NCBI GenBank assembly: GCA_964512995.1
Contig: CAZELM010000001.1
Coordinates: forward strand, 186,001-250,000
Length of the DNA: 64,000 nt
Reading direction: 5' to 3'
DNA from: CAZELM01 sp964512995
GTDB lineage: Bacteria > CSSED10-310
Shown: in pieces, positions 57,192 through 64,000 of the stretch
Numbering within the stretch: the stretch's first letter is position 1
Layout: every line of letters starts with the position of its first letter
Program-made: the position numbers and the translations under genes
The notes under the pieces: generated by a model
Database searches by the model: none
The model's input: only the letters and a program-made list of their open reading frames with translations
What the model was told of the DNA's origin: nothing

Positions 57192-57220
57192 TTGACAAGA
57201 TGATATCGTATATAGTATCA
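57192..57220 (+). promoter_or_regulatory. Promoter/operator of the hicA-hicB-secB operon
   Basis: TTGACA at 57192-57197 is a consensus -35. An A/T-rich TATAGTAT follows 13-15 bases later as a possible -10, spaced shorter than ideal. An imperfect dyad with TGATA/TATCA ends spans 57201-57220 and covers the -10, as expected for autoregulation by the antitoxin. The ATG of hicA is 14 bases beyond. Confidence 0.5.
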
Positions 57221-57234
57221 ACAGGAAGCGGAAA

Positions 57235-57567
57235 ATGAGCCGCAGACAAAAACTTATTGATAGAATTTTGCATGAACGACAACCGAAAGTGACAATGAAT
57301 GAAATTGAATCATTGCTTGAGTGGATTGGATTTCAAAAAGCGAAAAACCAGTTCGGTCGCTCAAAAAGCGGTTCACATAGATCGTTTGTACTTGTCATCC
57401 CATATCAGCAACCGGTCATCTTTCTGTGTGTTGAACCTCATGCAGGGCAAAAGACAATATCCATCGCAGATGCGTTGTCTCTGAAGCAATTACTGGAGTC
57501 TCCGATTATAAAAAATCGTATTGAGGAGAGGACCCTGGAACGTGAAAACGAAGATTCGGAAGAATGA
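57235..57567 (+). CDS. hicA: HicA-like mRNA interferase toxin
   Basis: 110 residues, somewhat longer than typical HicA (60-80). The dsRBD-like core is VTMNEIESLLEWIGFQ followed by KSGSHRSFVLVIPYQQPVIF; the SGSH motif holds the catalytic His of HicA ribonucleases. Acidic C-terminal extension of about 25 residues. Precedes hicB, overlapping it by 26 bases, and is followed by a SecB-like chaperone gene. Toxin activity is inferred from family and context. Confidence 0.82.
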   Translation: MSRRQKLIDRILHERQPKVTMNEIESLLEWIGFQKAKNQFGRSKSGSHRSFVLVIPYQQPVIFLCVEPHAGQKTISIADALSLKQLLESPIIKNRIEERTLERENEDSEE

Positions 57568-58219
57568 AAACGACATAAAGAATATTGAATTAAAAATAAT
57601 GGAATTGGCCAATCGCTCTTATTCATTTCATGCAGAGCAATTATCGGATGGGAGTTGGTTCATTTCGGTTCCGGATTTAAAGGGTTGCCATGCCAACGGC
57701 GCCACAATTGAAGAAGCGATCGAAGAACTGAAATGGGCAAAAATATCGTGGATATCGGCTGCAATGGAATTCGGTTTCCCTGTGCCAGATCCGAGTCCAT
57801 CGAGTCTCGAAAAAGAATATTCAGGGCAAACACTCCTGCGAATGCCCAAAAGTCTGCATCGTGAACTGGCCATTCAGGCCGAAGAAGAGGGTGTCAGCCT
57901 GAATCAGTACATTGTCAGTCTTCTCTCTGAGCGTAAGTCAATCAATGCCATTGCCTCTGAATTTGAACATCGATTTAAACCGGAACAAAACCTGAGAAAT
58001 TTCACGTATTGCATGTCAGAGAAGGAAAACGTGGCGGAAGAGGTAAAAAAATACTCCAGCATGTACAATGAACCTTCTGAACAGGAACGTGTTATACCAA
58101 AGAAACATTCCATGTGGACGACACGGGCAGTGATTCATTACGGTGAATCTTCAGATCAGGAGTATTTTATTAAACAGGGGAAAACGACATGCAGGAATTA
58201 CAAAAAAATAAGCCATTGA
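57542..58219 (+). CDS. hicB: HicB-like antitoxin with long C-terminal extension (probable chaperone-addiction domain)
   Basis: 225 residues from the GTG at 57542 (GGAGAGG upstream); the ATG at 57599 lacks a ribosome site. Residues 24-90 are the HicB RNase-H-like fold (YSFHAEQLSDGSWFISVPDL, then KGCHANGATIEEAIEELK). Residues 97-131 form a ribbon-helix-helix DNA-binding domain (LLRMPKSLHRELAIQAEEEG). Residues 132-225 are an extra tail not found in ordinary HicB, with aromatic and hydrophobic spots (FTYCM, SMWTTRAVIHYG). In toxin-antitoxin-chaperone systems such a tail makes the antitoxin unstable unless bound by a dedicated SecB-like chaperone, whose gene overlaps here by 31 bases. Confidence 0.85.
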   Translation: MKTKIRKNENDIKNIELKIMELANRSYSFHAEQLSDGSWFISVPDLKGCHANGATIEEAIEELKWAKISWISAAMEFGFPVPDPSPSSLEKEYSGQTLLRMPKSLHRELAIQAEEEGVSLNQYIVSLLSERKSINAIASEFEHRFKPEQNLRNFTYCMSEKENVAEEVKKYSSMYNEPSEQERVIPKKHSMWTTRAVIHYGESSDQEYFIKQGKTTCRNYKKISH

Positions 58220-58635
58220 AGATCGCTAAAGAAGTATATGACAGCTTCATTCAGGATTTGGAATTATGTACCATCGTTATTCGGGATATCGATGTAAAAT
58301 CAAAACTGGAAAACATGCCCTCGCCGGGTAATCAAATCCCAGTAAAAATTTCGAATAAGTCAGAATTTTTCCGGCCGGACAATGAGCAGTTGATTGTGCA
58401 CCATCTCAGTCAGGTTGTTTCGAAAAACAAGCAAACAAACAAAGAAATCTGCCGGATCAGAGTTCTGTATGTGATCACATACTCATCGCGGTTTTTCAGT
58501 GAGGAGATATGGCCGATTTTTTCGACAGTTAACGTTCCTGTTAATATCTGGCCGTACTTTCGAGAATTTGTCCATAACACAACACAACGTTGCGGTTTGC
58601 CCACGTTGACATTGGGTATGCTGAAACGGATGTAG
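58189..58635 (+). CDS. SecB-like chaperone of a TAC module
   Basis: 148 residues; ATG preceded by AGGGGA. The strand-rich middle (RIRVLYVITYSSRF) and the C-terminal helix motif VPVNIWPYFREFVHNTTQRC, followed by GLPTLTL, match the SecB fold, whose end usually reads (Y/W)PY.RE...(N/T)...R.G.P.L.L. It is not the housekeeping SecB: it overlaps the end of hicB and has an internal variation typical of TAC-linked SecB-like proteins. Expected to bind the HicB tail and protect the antitoxin. Confidence 0.82.
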   Translation: MQELQKNKPLKIAKEVYDSFIQDLELCTIVIRDIDVKSKLENMPSPGNQIPVKISNKSEFFRPDNEQLIVHHLSQVVSKNKQTNKEICRIRVLYVITYSSRFFSEEIWPIFSTVNVPVNIWPYFREFVHNTTQRCGLPTLTLGMLKRM

Positions 58636-58661
58636 CCTGTCCCCTCGAACGGAGTTATAAA

Positions 58662-58689
58662 AAAACCAGCAGGAAGTGGTGCGGGTTTT
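58662..58689 (+). terminator. Probable terminator after the SecB-like gene
   Basis: Arms AAAACC (58662-58667) with GGTTTT (58684-58689) and GCA (58669-58671) with TGC (58680-58682), one mismatch between them, eight-base loop, and the T-run as part of the 3' arm. Lies 27 bases after the stop and closes the TA operon. Confidence 0.5.
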
Positions 58690-58722
58690 CAGTTGTTGTA
58701 TGCGTGTTTCAGAGCGGTCTGC

Positions 58723-59061
58723 TCAATGATCACACGTATTTTGTCCCGGCTGCAATGTTCCGGACAGATACGCGATCACCAGATGTTCAGGTAACTCGGA
58801 GGGCGCTCCGACAAGGACTTCGATCCCTGCTTCGGCGAATAGGATCTGGGCGCGTTGCCCAATGCCGCCGGCGATGATCACGGTTGCGCCGTGGGCGGCC
58901 AGCCAGGGAGGAAGTTGCCCGGGCTGATGGGGAGGTGCTTTGACGTCTTCCCGGTGAATGATTTTTTTCTCAACTGGATCGGCATCGATCAGTGCAAACG
59001 ATTCGCAGTGACCAAAGTGCGCGGTGAGTTTACCATTGGCTAATGGAATTGCAATTCTCAT
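58723..59061 (-). CDS. NifX/NifB-C-type (dinitrogenase Fe-Mo cofactor family) protein 1
   Basis: 112 residues. Starts MRIAIPLANGKLTAHFGHCESFALID, the standard opening of this family, and continues with VIIAGGIGQRAQILFAEAGI and VLVGAPSELPEHL. Such small proteins bind metal clusters or cofactor precursors; in the ORP complex a member carries a Mo-Cu cluster. Last gene of the cluster, 12 bases after the ferredoxin-ATPase gene. Confidence 0.9.
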   Translation of the reverse strand: MRIAIPLANGKLTAHFGHCESFALIDADPVEKKIIHREDVKAPPHQPGQLPPWLAAHGATVIIAGGIGQRAQILFAEAGIEVLVGAPSELPEHLVIAYLSGTLQPGQNTCDH

Positions 59062-59073
59062 AAATAGTTCCTC

Positions 59074-59952
59074 CTAAATATTAAGTTGGTTCCAGATCGT
59101 CCGGATGGCGTCGGCACAACCGGATTCATAATCCGTTACCGGACGTCCGTATATTTGAGCGGTTGTCACAATCCGGTCATAGGGAATTCGACCGAGTACC
59201 CGGGCACCGGATTGGTGCGCATGATGTTCGATGCGGTCGGTCATCTCCGGATTGATATCCCATTTATTGACGCAGACTGCGGCTGGAATGCTGAAGTGCC
59301 GGGTCAATGCAAGCACCCGGTCCATATCGTGCTCGCCGGACACTGTGGGTTCTGTGACGATCACCACCTGTGTCGCTCCGGTTACGGATGCGATGACCGG
59401 GCAGCCGGTTCCCGGCGGGCCGTCGGTGATGATCTGCGAAATCCCGGAAGCCTCCGCAACCCGACGGGCTTCCCGCCTCACAATGGAAACGAGCTTACCC
59501 GAATTCTCAGCGGCGATACCCAACCGAGCGTGGATCATGGGTCCAAACCGGGTGTGAGAGATCATCCACTCCCCACACCGACGGTCCGGAAAATCGATCG
59601 CCTGTTCGGGACAGAGCCGAACACATACCCCGCATCCTTCACATGCAACCGGATCAATGGCATAGATCAGGGGTTTATCACCGGTCACCGTATGTTTTAT
59701 CGCGTCGAACCGGCAGTTCGCTTCACAAATCCCGCATCCAATGCAGTCCTTCGGCCGGATGACCGCTTCGTGTCCACTATGGAATTCATGGCGTTCATGA
59801 ACGAGAGGATGGATGATCAGGTGGAGATCCGCGGCATCCACATCACAGTCCACAATCACCGACCGGCCACATAAAGCCGCAAATGACGCTGTGATACTCG
59901 TTTTGCCGGTTCCTCCTTTTCCGCTGATGACGACCATTTCTTTCATCGGCAT
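59074..59952 (-). CDS. MinD/ParA-like ATPase with inserted two-cluster ferredoxin module (1)
   Basis: 292 residues from the ATG at 59952 (AGGGAG upstream); frames starting earlier run into the preceding gene. Walker A VVISGKGGTGKTSITASFA, then VDCDVDAADLHL. The insert has CIGCGICEANC and CEGCGVCVRLCP, two 4Fe-4S binding motifs. Walker B IITDGPPGTGCPVIASVTGA follows. This architecture is that of the paired ATPases of the ORP complex of anaerobes. It overlaps the preceding paralogue's stop, so the two are coupled and may form a heterodimer. Confidence 0.92.
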   Translation of the reverse strand: MPMKEMVVISGKGGTGKTSITASFAALCGRSVIVDCDVDAADLHLIIHPLVHERHEFHSGHEAVIRPKDCIGCGICEANCRFDAIKHTVTGDKPLIYAIDPVACEGCGVCVRLCPEQAIDFPDRRCGEWMISHTRFGPMIHARLGIAAENSGKLVSIVRREARRVAEASGISQIITDGPPGTGCPVIASVTGATQVVIVTEPTVSGEHDMDRVLALTRHFSIPAAVCVNKWDINPEMTDRIEHHAHQSGARVLGRIPYDRIVTTAQIYGRPVTDYESGCADAIRTIWNQLNI

Positions 59953-60818
59953 GAATCTCCCTTGAGCGACAGGTGATTTGTCGATTGGCATATCGTTGTG
60001 ATTTTTCGGATCAACCCGGTCAGTCCGGAGCGGTATTCCGGAAAGTGGTCCACCATCAGCACTCCCCGGGAATAGGCTTCAGCGATCCGACGGTCATCGG
60101 GGATTTCCAAAAGAATCGGGATTTTTTCCTCAGCACAATATCGATGTACCCGATCGTCTCCCGCTCCCATCCGGTTGATGACCACACCGAATGGAATCTT
60201 CAGATCACGAACGGTATCAACCGCTATGGTCAGGTCATGATGTCCGAAAGGAGTTGGTTCCGTGACAAGCAGAACGAAATCGACGTTTCGAAGGGTTGCG
60301 ATAACCGGGCAGGCAGTTCCAGGCGGTGCATCCAGAATGGTCAGCATATCGGCTCTGATCCGTGTTTTCAGTGTCCGGATCAACCAGGGGGCCATGGTCG
60401 CACCGATGTCGAGCCGACCTGAATGGAGCGTGACATGGCCGGCGATTCGCTTTTCGATGACGCCGATCCGATGATCCGTTTCCGTGATCGCCTGCGTCGG
60501 ACAGACCTTCATGCATCCGCCGCATCCATGACACATCTCGGGAAATACCAGCGGGGTTGTTCCGAGGGATACCATGGCGTGATATTCACAGAATCGGCTG
60601 CACTCCCCGCAATCCGTACAGTGATCCGGATCGATATGTGGAATCGGGAGTGTGATGGTGTCACTGCGGACCGGATCGCCTGAGAGAAACAGGTGCGCAT
60701 TCGGTGCTTCGACATCGCAATCCAGAAGCTGCACAGACGCACCGAATGCGCGAGCCAGGTTTACCGAGACAGTCGTTTTTCCGGTTCCCCCTTTTCCCGA
60801 TGCCACAGCGATATTCAC
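59943..60818 (-). CDS. MinD/ParA-like ATPase with inserted two-cluster ferredoxin module (2)
   Basis: 291 residues from the GTG at 60818, which has GGGAGA seven bases upstream and follows the NifX-like stop by 22 bases; the long frame to 61067 is a shadow of that gene. Walker A IAVASGKGGTGKTTVSVNLA, LLDCDVEAPNAHLFL, ferredoxin motifs CTDCGECSRFC and CHGCGGCMKVCP, Walker B TILDAPPGTACPVIATL. Paralogue of the next gene with the same domain order. Probably acts with it and the NifX-like proteins in metal-cluster transfer or in spatial organisation. Confidence 0.92.
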   Translation of the reverse strand: MNIAVASGKGGTGKTTVSVNLARAFGASVQLLDCDVEAPNAHLFLSGDPVRSDTITLPIPHIDPDHCTDCGECSRFCEYHAMVSLGTTPLVFPEMCHGCGGCMKVCPTQAITETDHRIGVIEKRIAGHVTLHSGRLDIGATMAPWLIRTLKTRIRADMLTILDAPPGTACPVIATLRNVDFVLLVTEPTPFGHHDLTIAVDTVRDLKIPFGVVINRMGAGDDRVHRYCAEEKIPILLEIPDDRRIAEAYSRGVLMVDHFPEYRSGLTGLIRKITTICQSTNHLSLKGDSCR

Positions 60819-60840
60819 TGGAGTTCTCCCGGCATGGCTA

Positions 60841-61203
60841 TCATGCCCAGTGCCCTTCGACATCCGCAGATTGAGCTTCCCGAAGAATCCCCTCGAGAAA
60901 TTGTTCCAGGGCATCGGAGATGGTCGTCGCAGTGGTCGTGTAGATTTGGACTCCGGCAGATCGGAGCACGCGGAATGCTTTGGGACCGCAATGACCGGTG
61001 ATGAGAACCGCCACACCGGATCGGACGACGGTTTCGGCGGACTGAATACCAGCTCCCTGAGCGGCATTCAGATTCTGTTGATTGTCGATCACATGGATAA
61101 TGGCGGTATCGGTGTCGTAAATCAGGAATCTGGGAGCCCGGCCGAATCGGCTGTCAAGATCCGCGTTGAGATCGGTTCCGGATGTAGAAAATGCGATTTT
61201 CAT
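60841..61203 (-). CDS. NifX/NifB-C-type protein 2
   Basis: 120 residues, MKIAFSTSGTDLNADLDSRF then GRAPRFLIYD, followed by SAETVVRSGVAVLITGHCGPKAF and GVQIYTT. The GHCGPKAF stretch with a Cys is typical of ORP-like and related proteins. Its start overlaps the stop of the DUF5320 gene by four bases. Confidence 0.92.
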   Translation of the reverse strand: MKIAFSTSGTDLNADLDSRFGRAPRFLIYDTDTAIIHVIDNQQNLNAAQGAGIQSAETVVRSGVAVLITGHCGPKAFRVLRSAGVQIYTTTATTISDALEQFLEGILREAQSADVEGHWA

Positions 61204-61517
61204 TGGGAATCTCCACTGTCCGCCCGTTCACTTTCCGCGAGATGGTTTTTCAATAATTCTAACTCGGTCTGTAACATCGTTATTTGATTCTTCAACTGCT
61301 GGTAGTCTGTTTCGGATACAGGGGTTGGCATAGCTGGTGGTATTGGATTCCAGGTTCTGCGTCGGCAGGCCCGATTTCCACGTCCGTAGCCGCCTCCCCA
61401 TCCAGCACCCTTTGCTGGATTAGTATATCCGGGCTGGCTAAAATCGGCGCAATATCCGGCTCTGCGACCCGTCATGGGGCTAAAGCCCATTGGTCCGGTT
61501 TGATCTCCTCGAGGCAT
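61200..61517 (-). CDS. DUF5320 protein
   Basis: 105 residues from the ATG at 61517, eight bases after GGAGG. Begins MPRGDQTGPMGFSPMTGRRA with GYCADF, the DUF5320 signature, then a Gly/Arg-rich stretch and a C-terminal coiled coil (DYQQLKNQITMLQTELELLK). The family regularly accompanies NifX-like and MinD-like genes in anaerobes; function unknown. Confidence 0.9.
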   Translation of the reverse strand: MPRGDQTGPMGFSPMTGRRAGYCADFSQPGYTNPAKGAGWGGGYGRGNRACRRRTWNPIPPAMPTPVSETDYQQLKNQITMLQTELELLKNHLAESERADSGDSQ

Positions 61518-61548
61518 TGTACAATCCTCCATTCAAATGCTTGCGTTA

Positions 61549-62109
61549 TCATTCGCGAATGAGCGTACCGGCACACCGGGGACAGGTCCGTTTCACGCAC
61601 GGTACATCGCATTCATGAGGTTCCCGATACCCGCAGATCGGGCATCGGCAATTTCCGGTCAATCGTTCTTCGCTGGATCGCTGAAAAGTCGCTTTCCGGT
61701 CACTGTCGCCGAATGAGGCGCACCCGTCCGGACTGAACCTTCCGGGAACGACACCTCTTCTGCGGTGACCTCTCCGGCAACCCGGCATCAAAAATGAACC
61801 GCTTTCCAGGTTCCCCTCCAGCCACGCATGAATGATCGCTCGACACTCCCCGGTGATGAACGGGATGACGGTGATCCGGTGGCTGGTAATCAGATCGTGA
61901 TAATATCGGGAGATCGCGCCGCAGACCAATGTCTCCACCTGAAACTCCACCAGACGGAATGCATCCTGAAGCAGCGCATCCGAGTCCATGAGTGTGATTC
62001 GTGTTTCATCGACAATGCAATTGCCATCTGCGGTCACGATCAGTAAATCGCGAGCGGTGTCGAACACGGGAGCGATTCGGTGTTCCCAATATGCAAACGC
62101 GGCCTTCAT
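61549..62109 (-). CDS. NifX/NifB-C-type protein 3 with C-terminal zinc ribbon
   Basis: 186 residues from the ATG at 62109 (AAAGGA upstream), 28 bases after the predicted start of the sigma54 transcript. The N-terminal 115 residues follow the NifX-like pattern (KAAFAYWEHRIAPVFDTARD, VETLVCGAISRYYHDLI, FITGECRAIIHAWLEGNL). A Gly/Arg-rich link leads to a Cys-rich end, CRCPICGYREPHECDVPC and CPRC, probably a zinc-binding unit. First gene behind the sigma54 promoter. Confidence 0.85.
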   Translation of the reverse strand: MKAAFAYWEHRIAPVFDTARDLLIVTADGNCIVDETRITLMDSDALLQDAFRLVEFQVETLVCGAISRYYHDLITSHRITVIPFITGECRAIIHAWLEGNLESGSFLMPGCRRGHRRRGVVPGRFSPDGCASFGDSDRKATFQRSSEERLTGNCRCPICGYREPHECDVPCVKRTCPRCAGTLIRE

Positions 62110-62147
62110 GACGATCCTTTCCATCCTTGCTTCACATCTTTCTATAA

Positions 62148-62163
62148 AGCAATTCCTGCGCCA
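62148..62163 (-). promoter_or_regulatory. Sigma54 (-24/-12) promoter of the ORP-like operon
   Basis: Reads TGGCGCAGGAATTGCT on the minus strand: GG and GC dinucleotides exactly ten bases apart and a near match to TGGCAC-N5-TTGCT. The expected transcript start is near 62137, 28 bases before the ATG at 62109. The sigma54 activator gene lies directly upstream. Confidence 0.88.
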
Positions 62164-62189
62164 CTTCCCTGGATTCATTGATGGATCGG

Positions 62190-62201
62190 ATAACCTGTTA
62201 T
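62190..62201. promoter_or_regulatory. Activator binding site, proximal copy (ATAAC-N2-GTTAT)
   Basis: Perfect palindrome ATAACCTGTTAT in the context GGATAACCTGTTATGA, centred about 58 bases upstream of the predicted transcript start. A second copy lies 78 bases further upstream. Likely enhancer site for the adjacent sigma54 regulator. Confidence 0.65.
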
Positions 62202-62267
62202 GAATAAAGATGATCAATGAGATGTGATGATCAGAATGCGAAGAGGGATTGGTGCAGTCCGGCAACG

Positions 62268-62279
62268 ATAACGGGTTAT
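62268..62279. promoter_or_regulatory. Activator binding site, distal copy (ATAAC-N2-GTTAT)
   Basis: Palindrome ATAACGGGTTAT in the context CGATAACGGGTTATGA, sharing 13 of 16 positions with the proximal copy, in the same orientation. Centred about 136 bases upstream of the predicted transcript start, a usual distance for sigma54 enhancers. Confidence 0.65.
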
Positions 62280-62289
62280 GACTGGTGCG

Positions 62290-63690
62290 TCACTGCTGCG
62301 ATATGCGTTTGCGGGTGGATCGGCCATCCTGATCGGGTAAGGGAATGTGGAGTTTTTTCATTTTGCGCAGGAGCGTGGTCTTGTGAATCCCCAACTCCCG
62401 GGCTGCCGCCAACCGGTTGTTATTGTTCCGGGAGAGTGCACTGCAGATTGTTTGCCGGTCAAGGACATCATGAGCGGACCGGATGTCGGACTGCGAAGAG
62501 GGCATGGTTCGGTGAGCGGTCAATTCATCTGGGAGGTGTTCGATACCGATATCCCCGGATTGACAGAGTATGAATGCTCGTTCAATGACATTGGCCAGTT
62601 CCCGGATGTTTCCCGGCCAGTGATAGGCCATGAGGAGCGACCATGCATCGGTGTTGAGTCCCCGGATGGTTTTATGCTGGAGATGATTGAAACGGGCGAT
62701 GAGCTGATCGGTGAGGAGCGGAATGTCTTCCTTTCGCTGCCGGAGCGGTGGGAGTTCGATCCGTACGACATTGATGCGATAATAGAGATCTTCTCGGAAG
62801 ACATTCTGGCGGACCTGTCCGGCCAGATCCCGGTTGGTTGCGGCGATGATGCGGACATCTGTGGTTTCCGGTCGAATGGCTCCAAGGGGTTCAAAGGTGT
62901 GATCCTGTAACACCCGAAGCAGTTTAATTTGCATGGACTGGCTGATTTCACCGATCTCATCGAGAAACAGTGTGCCATGGTGCGCCAGTGCAAACCGGCC
63001 GGGTTTGTCTTTGATTGCGCCGGAGAAAGCACCGGTTTTATACCCGAACAGTTCCGATTCCAGCAGCGTATCCGGCAGCGCACCGCAGTTGACCACGATG
63101 AATGGGCCGTGGTTTCGGGAGCTGAGGCTGTGAATGGTACGGGCGGTCAGCTCCTTTCCGGTTCCTGTTTCACCCAGGAGGAGAACCGTACTGGGGCTGG
63201 CTGCGATTGCGGGGAAGATATCGAACAGGCGTTGCATGACAGGGCTGCGGCTGACGAGATCGCCGATCCGGTACTTGCTGTCCAGTTCCTGGCGCAGGGC
63301 TTCCACTTCGGAAAGATCCCGGAATGTCTCCGCTCCGCCGATGACCCGACCGGTGTGGTCTTTGAGCAGTGCGGTGGAAATGCTGATGGGAATCCGGCTC
63401 CCATCATACCGGATGATGTACCCGGAAGCGCTGATGATGGGTTTTCCGGTTTCCAGTGTGCGGCGAAGCGGGCAGGATGGGCCGCACAAACTGGATTTGA
63501 ACACGTCGAAGCAGTTCTGCCCGATGGCTTCGTTCCGGGAAATACCCGTGATCTCCTCAGCGGCGCGGTTGAAGCACGTGATTCGCCAAACCTTATCGAT
63601 AGTGAATACGCCGTCGGAGATACTCTCGAGGATAGCATTGGTGGGCATTACGTTGGTGTCGGGTTTCTTTTTCTTTTCGAGCCGGCTCAT
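62290..63690 (-). CDS. Sigma54-dependent Fis-family regulator with Cys-containing PAS domain
   Basis: 466 residues. PAS domain (about 15-135) with Cys60, Cys69 and Cys73 in GQNCFDVFKSSLCGPSCPLR, a pattern suited to binding a redox or iron-sulfur group. AAA+ domain with Walker A LGETGTGKELTARTIH (172-187), the sigma54-contact loop GAFSGA (220-225) and Walker B TLFLDEIGEIS (240-250). C-terminal Fis helix-turn-helix (NRLAAARELGIHKTTLLRKM). No receiver domain, so input is through PAS. Located directly upstream of a sigma54 promoter and twin palindromes, so it most likely activates the ORP-like operon. Confidence 0.94.
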   Translation of the reverse strand: MSRLEKKKKPDTNVMPTNAILESISDGVFTIDKVWRITCFNRAAEEITGISRNEAIGQNCFDVFKSSLCGPSCPLRRTLETGKPIISASGYIIRYDGSRIPISISTALLKDHTGRVIGGAETFRDLSEVEALRQELDSKYRIGDLVSRSPVMQRLFDIFPAIAASPSTVLLLGETGTGKELTARTIHSLSSRNHGPFIVVNCGALPDTLLESELFGYKTGAFSGAIKDKPGRFALAHHGTLFLDEIGEISQSMQIKLLRVLQDHTFEPLGAIRPETTDVRIIAATNRDLAGQVRQNVFREDLYYRINVVRIELPPLRQRKEDIPLLTDQLIARFNHLQHKTIRGLNTDAWSLLMAYHWPGNIRELANVIERAFILCQSGDIGIEHLPDELTAHRTMPSSQSDIRSAHDVLDRQTICSALSRNNNNRLAAARELGIHKTTLLRKMKKLHIPLPDQDGRSTRKRISQQ

Positions 63691-63694
63691 GATC

Positions 63695-64000
63695 TCAGAT
63701 GAGTTTTTTTCCGGAGAGGTTATCCAGGACTTCCATCAGGCGGCGTTTGGCTTTATGCTGTGTCCGGATGTCCTTTATCAGCTCAATATACTCCGGAAGC
63801 CGGTTCGTTTTCGTGTAAACCTTCTGCATGGATATGAGAATCCGGCCTGCTTCCCGGTAAGCATCTGCATTGACTCTCGCAATGTACCCGTAAACGGATT
63901 TCCGCCAGATTTCCAGCGATATATCCGGGTGTGTTTCAGAAACCAATTGTGCCAGGTTCTGTTCCAATTCGCAAGGCATATTGAGCGTGATTTTTTTCAG
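63695..64000 (-). CDS. C-terminal part of a larger helical protein, cut by the window end
   Basis: The frame is open to the last base of the window, so the ATG at 63979 need not be the start. The visible 101 residues are helical and charged (IWRKSVYGYIARVNADAYRE, then a final KAKRRLMEVLDNL). The pattern resembles the C-terminal end of SWIM-zinc-finger-type proteins, with an R.THR.KRRLMEILD-like end; the zinc finger itself would lie outside. Stops four bases before the sigma54 regulator start, so the two are probably cotranscribed. Confidence 0.6.
   Translation of the reverse strand: MKKITLNMPCELEQNLAQLVSETHPDISLEIWRKSVYGYIARVNADAYREAGRILISMQKVYTKTNRLPEYIELIKDIRTQHKAKRRLMEVLDNLSGKKLI

Noticed and set aside
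60819..61067. N-terminal extension of the second ferredoxin-ATPase
   Set aside because: It overlaps the NifX-type gene, looks like shadow sequence, and a GTG at 60818 with a good ribosome site gives the normal family length.

Overview
ORGANISM. This is a 64 kb piece of a draft scaffold: it has a 100-N gap at 5642-5741 and genes cut at both ends. It reads as a diderm bacterium of moderate G+C. Evidence is an O-antigen-ligase-like protein with a Wzx-type flippase, a PssA/Psd phosphatidylethanolamine pathway, a DegP-like periplasmic protease, and secreted proteins with signal peptides. An orange-protein-like (ORP) cluster with a sigma54 regulator and ferredoxin-domain ATPases is typical of anaerobes, while PerR plus catalase show defence against oxygen. 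I cannot assign a phylum; nothing points clearly to a well-studied genus. No rRNA or tRNA gene was found.

LAYOUT. 1-9 kb: a truncated FGE-sulfatase-type protein, REP-like palindromes with their RAYT transposase, two divergent collagen-repeat surface proteins sharing an N-terminal module, and a DnaJ-like TPR protein. 9-15 kb: a small membrane protein, DmeF-type metal efflux, an operon DUF465-psd-pssA-histidine kinase whose upstream region is a 21/42-bp minisatellite, and a HAD phosphatase. 15-24 kb: a gldA-gldF-gldG-DUF4340 ABC operon, a DegP-like protease, a YbaN-like protein and an overlapping perR-katA pair. 24-33 kb: surface polysaccharide genes (O-antigen ligase, GT-C-like protein, asparagine-synthase-type amidotransferase, alpha/alpha-barrel protein, flippase). 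33-37 kb: succinate dehydrogenase/fumarate reductase in the order A-C-D-B. 36-50 kb: a Dus, divergent polysaccharide deacetylase and S41-like group, MntP, a large hybrid kinase, an FKBP isomerase, a secreted parallel beta-helix protein with a sorting-like tail, TerC and an Mrp/NBP35 ATPase.

50-64 kb is the accessory part and holds three systems. (1) A DprA-like gene is divergent from a tight four-gene operon: coiled-coil protein, BREX-type P-loop ATPase, small protein and SNF2 helicase. It looks like an uncharacterised DNA-handling or defence module. (2) A hicA-hicB-secB operon, in which HicB has a roughly 94-residue C-terminal extension, fits a toxin-antitoxin-chaperone (TAC) system. (3) An ORP-like cluster has three NifX-type proteins, two MinD-like ATPases with ferredoxin modules, a DUF5320 protein and a sigma54 activator. 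It carries a near-consensus -24/-12 promoter and two copies of an ATAAC-N2-GTTAT palindrome just upstream.
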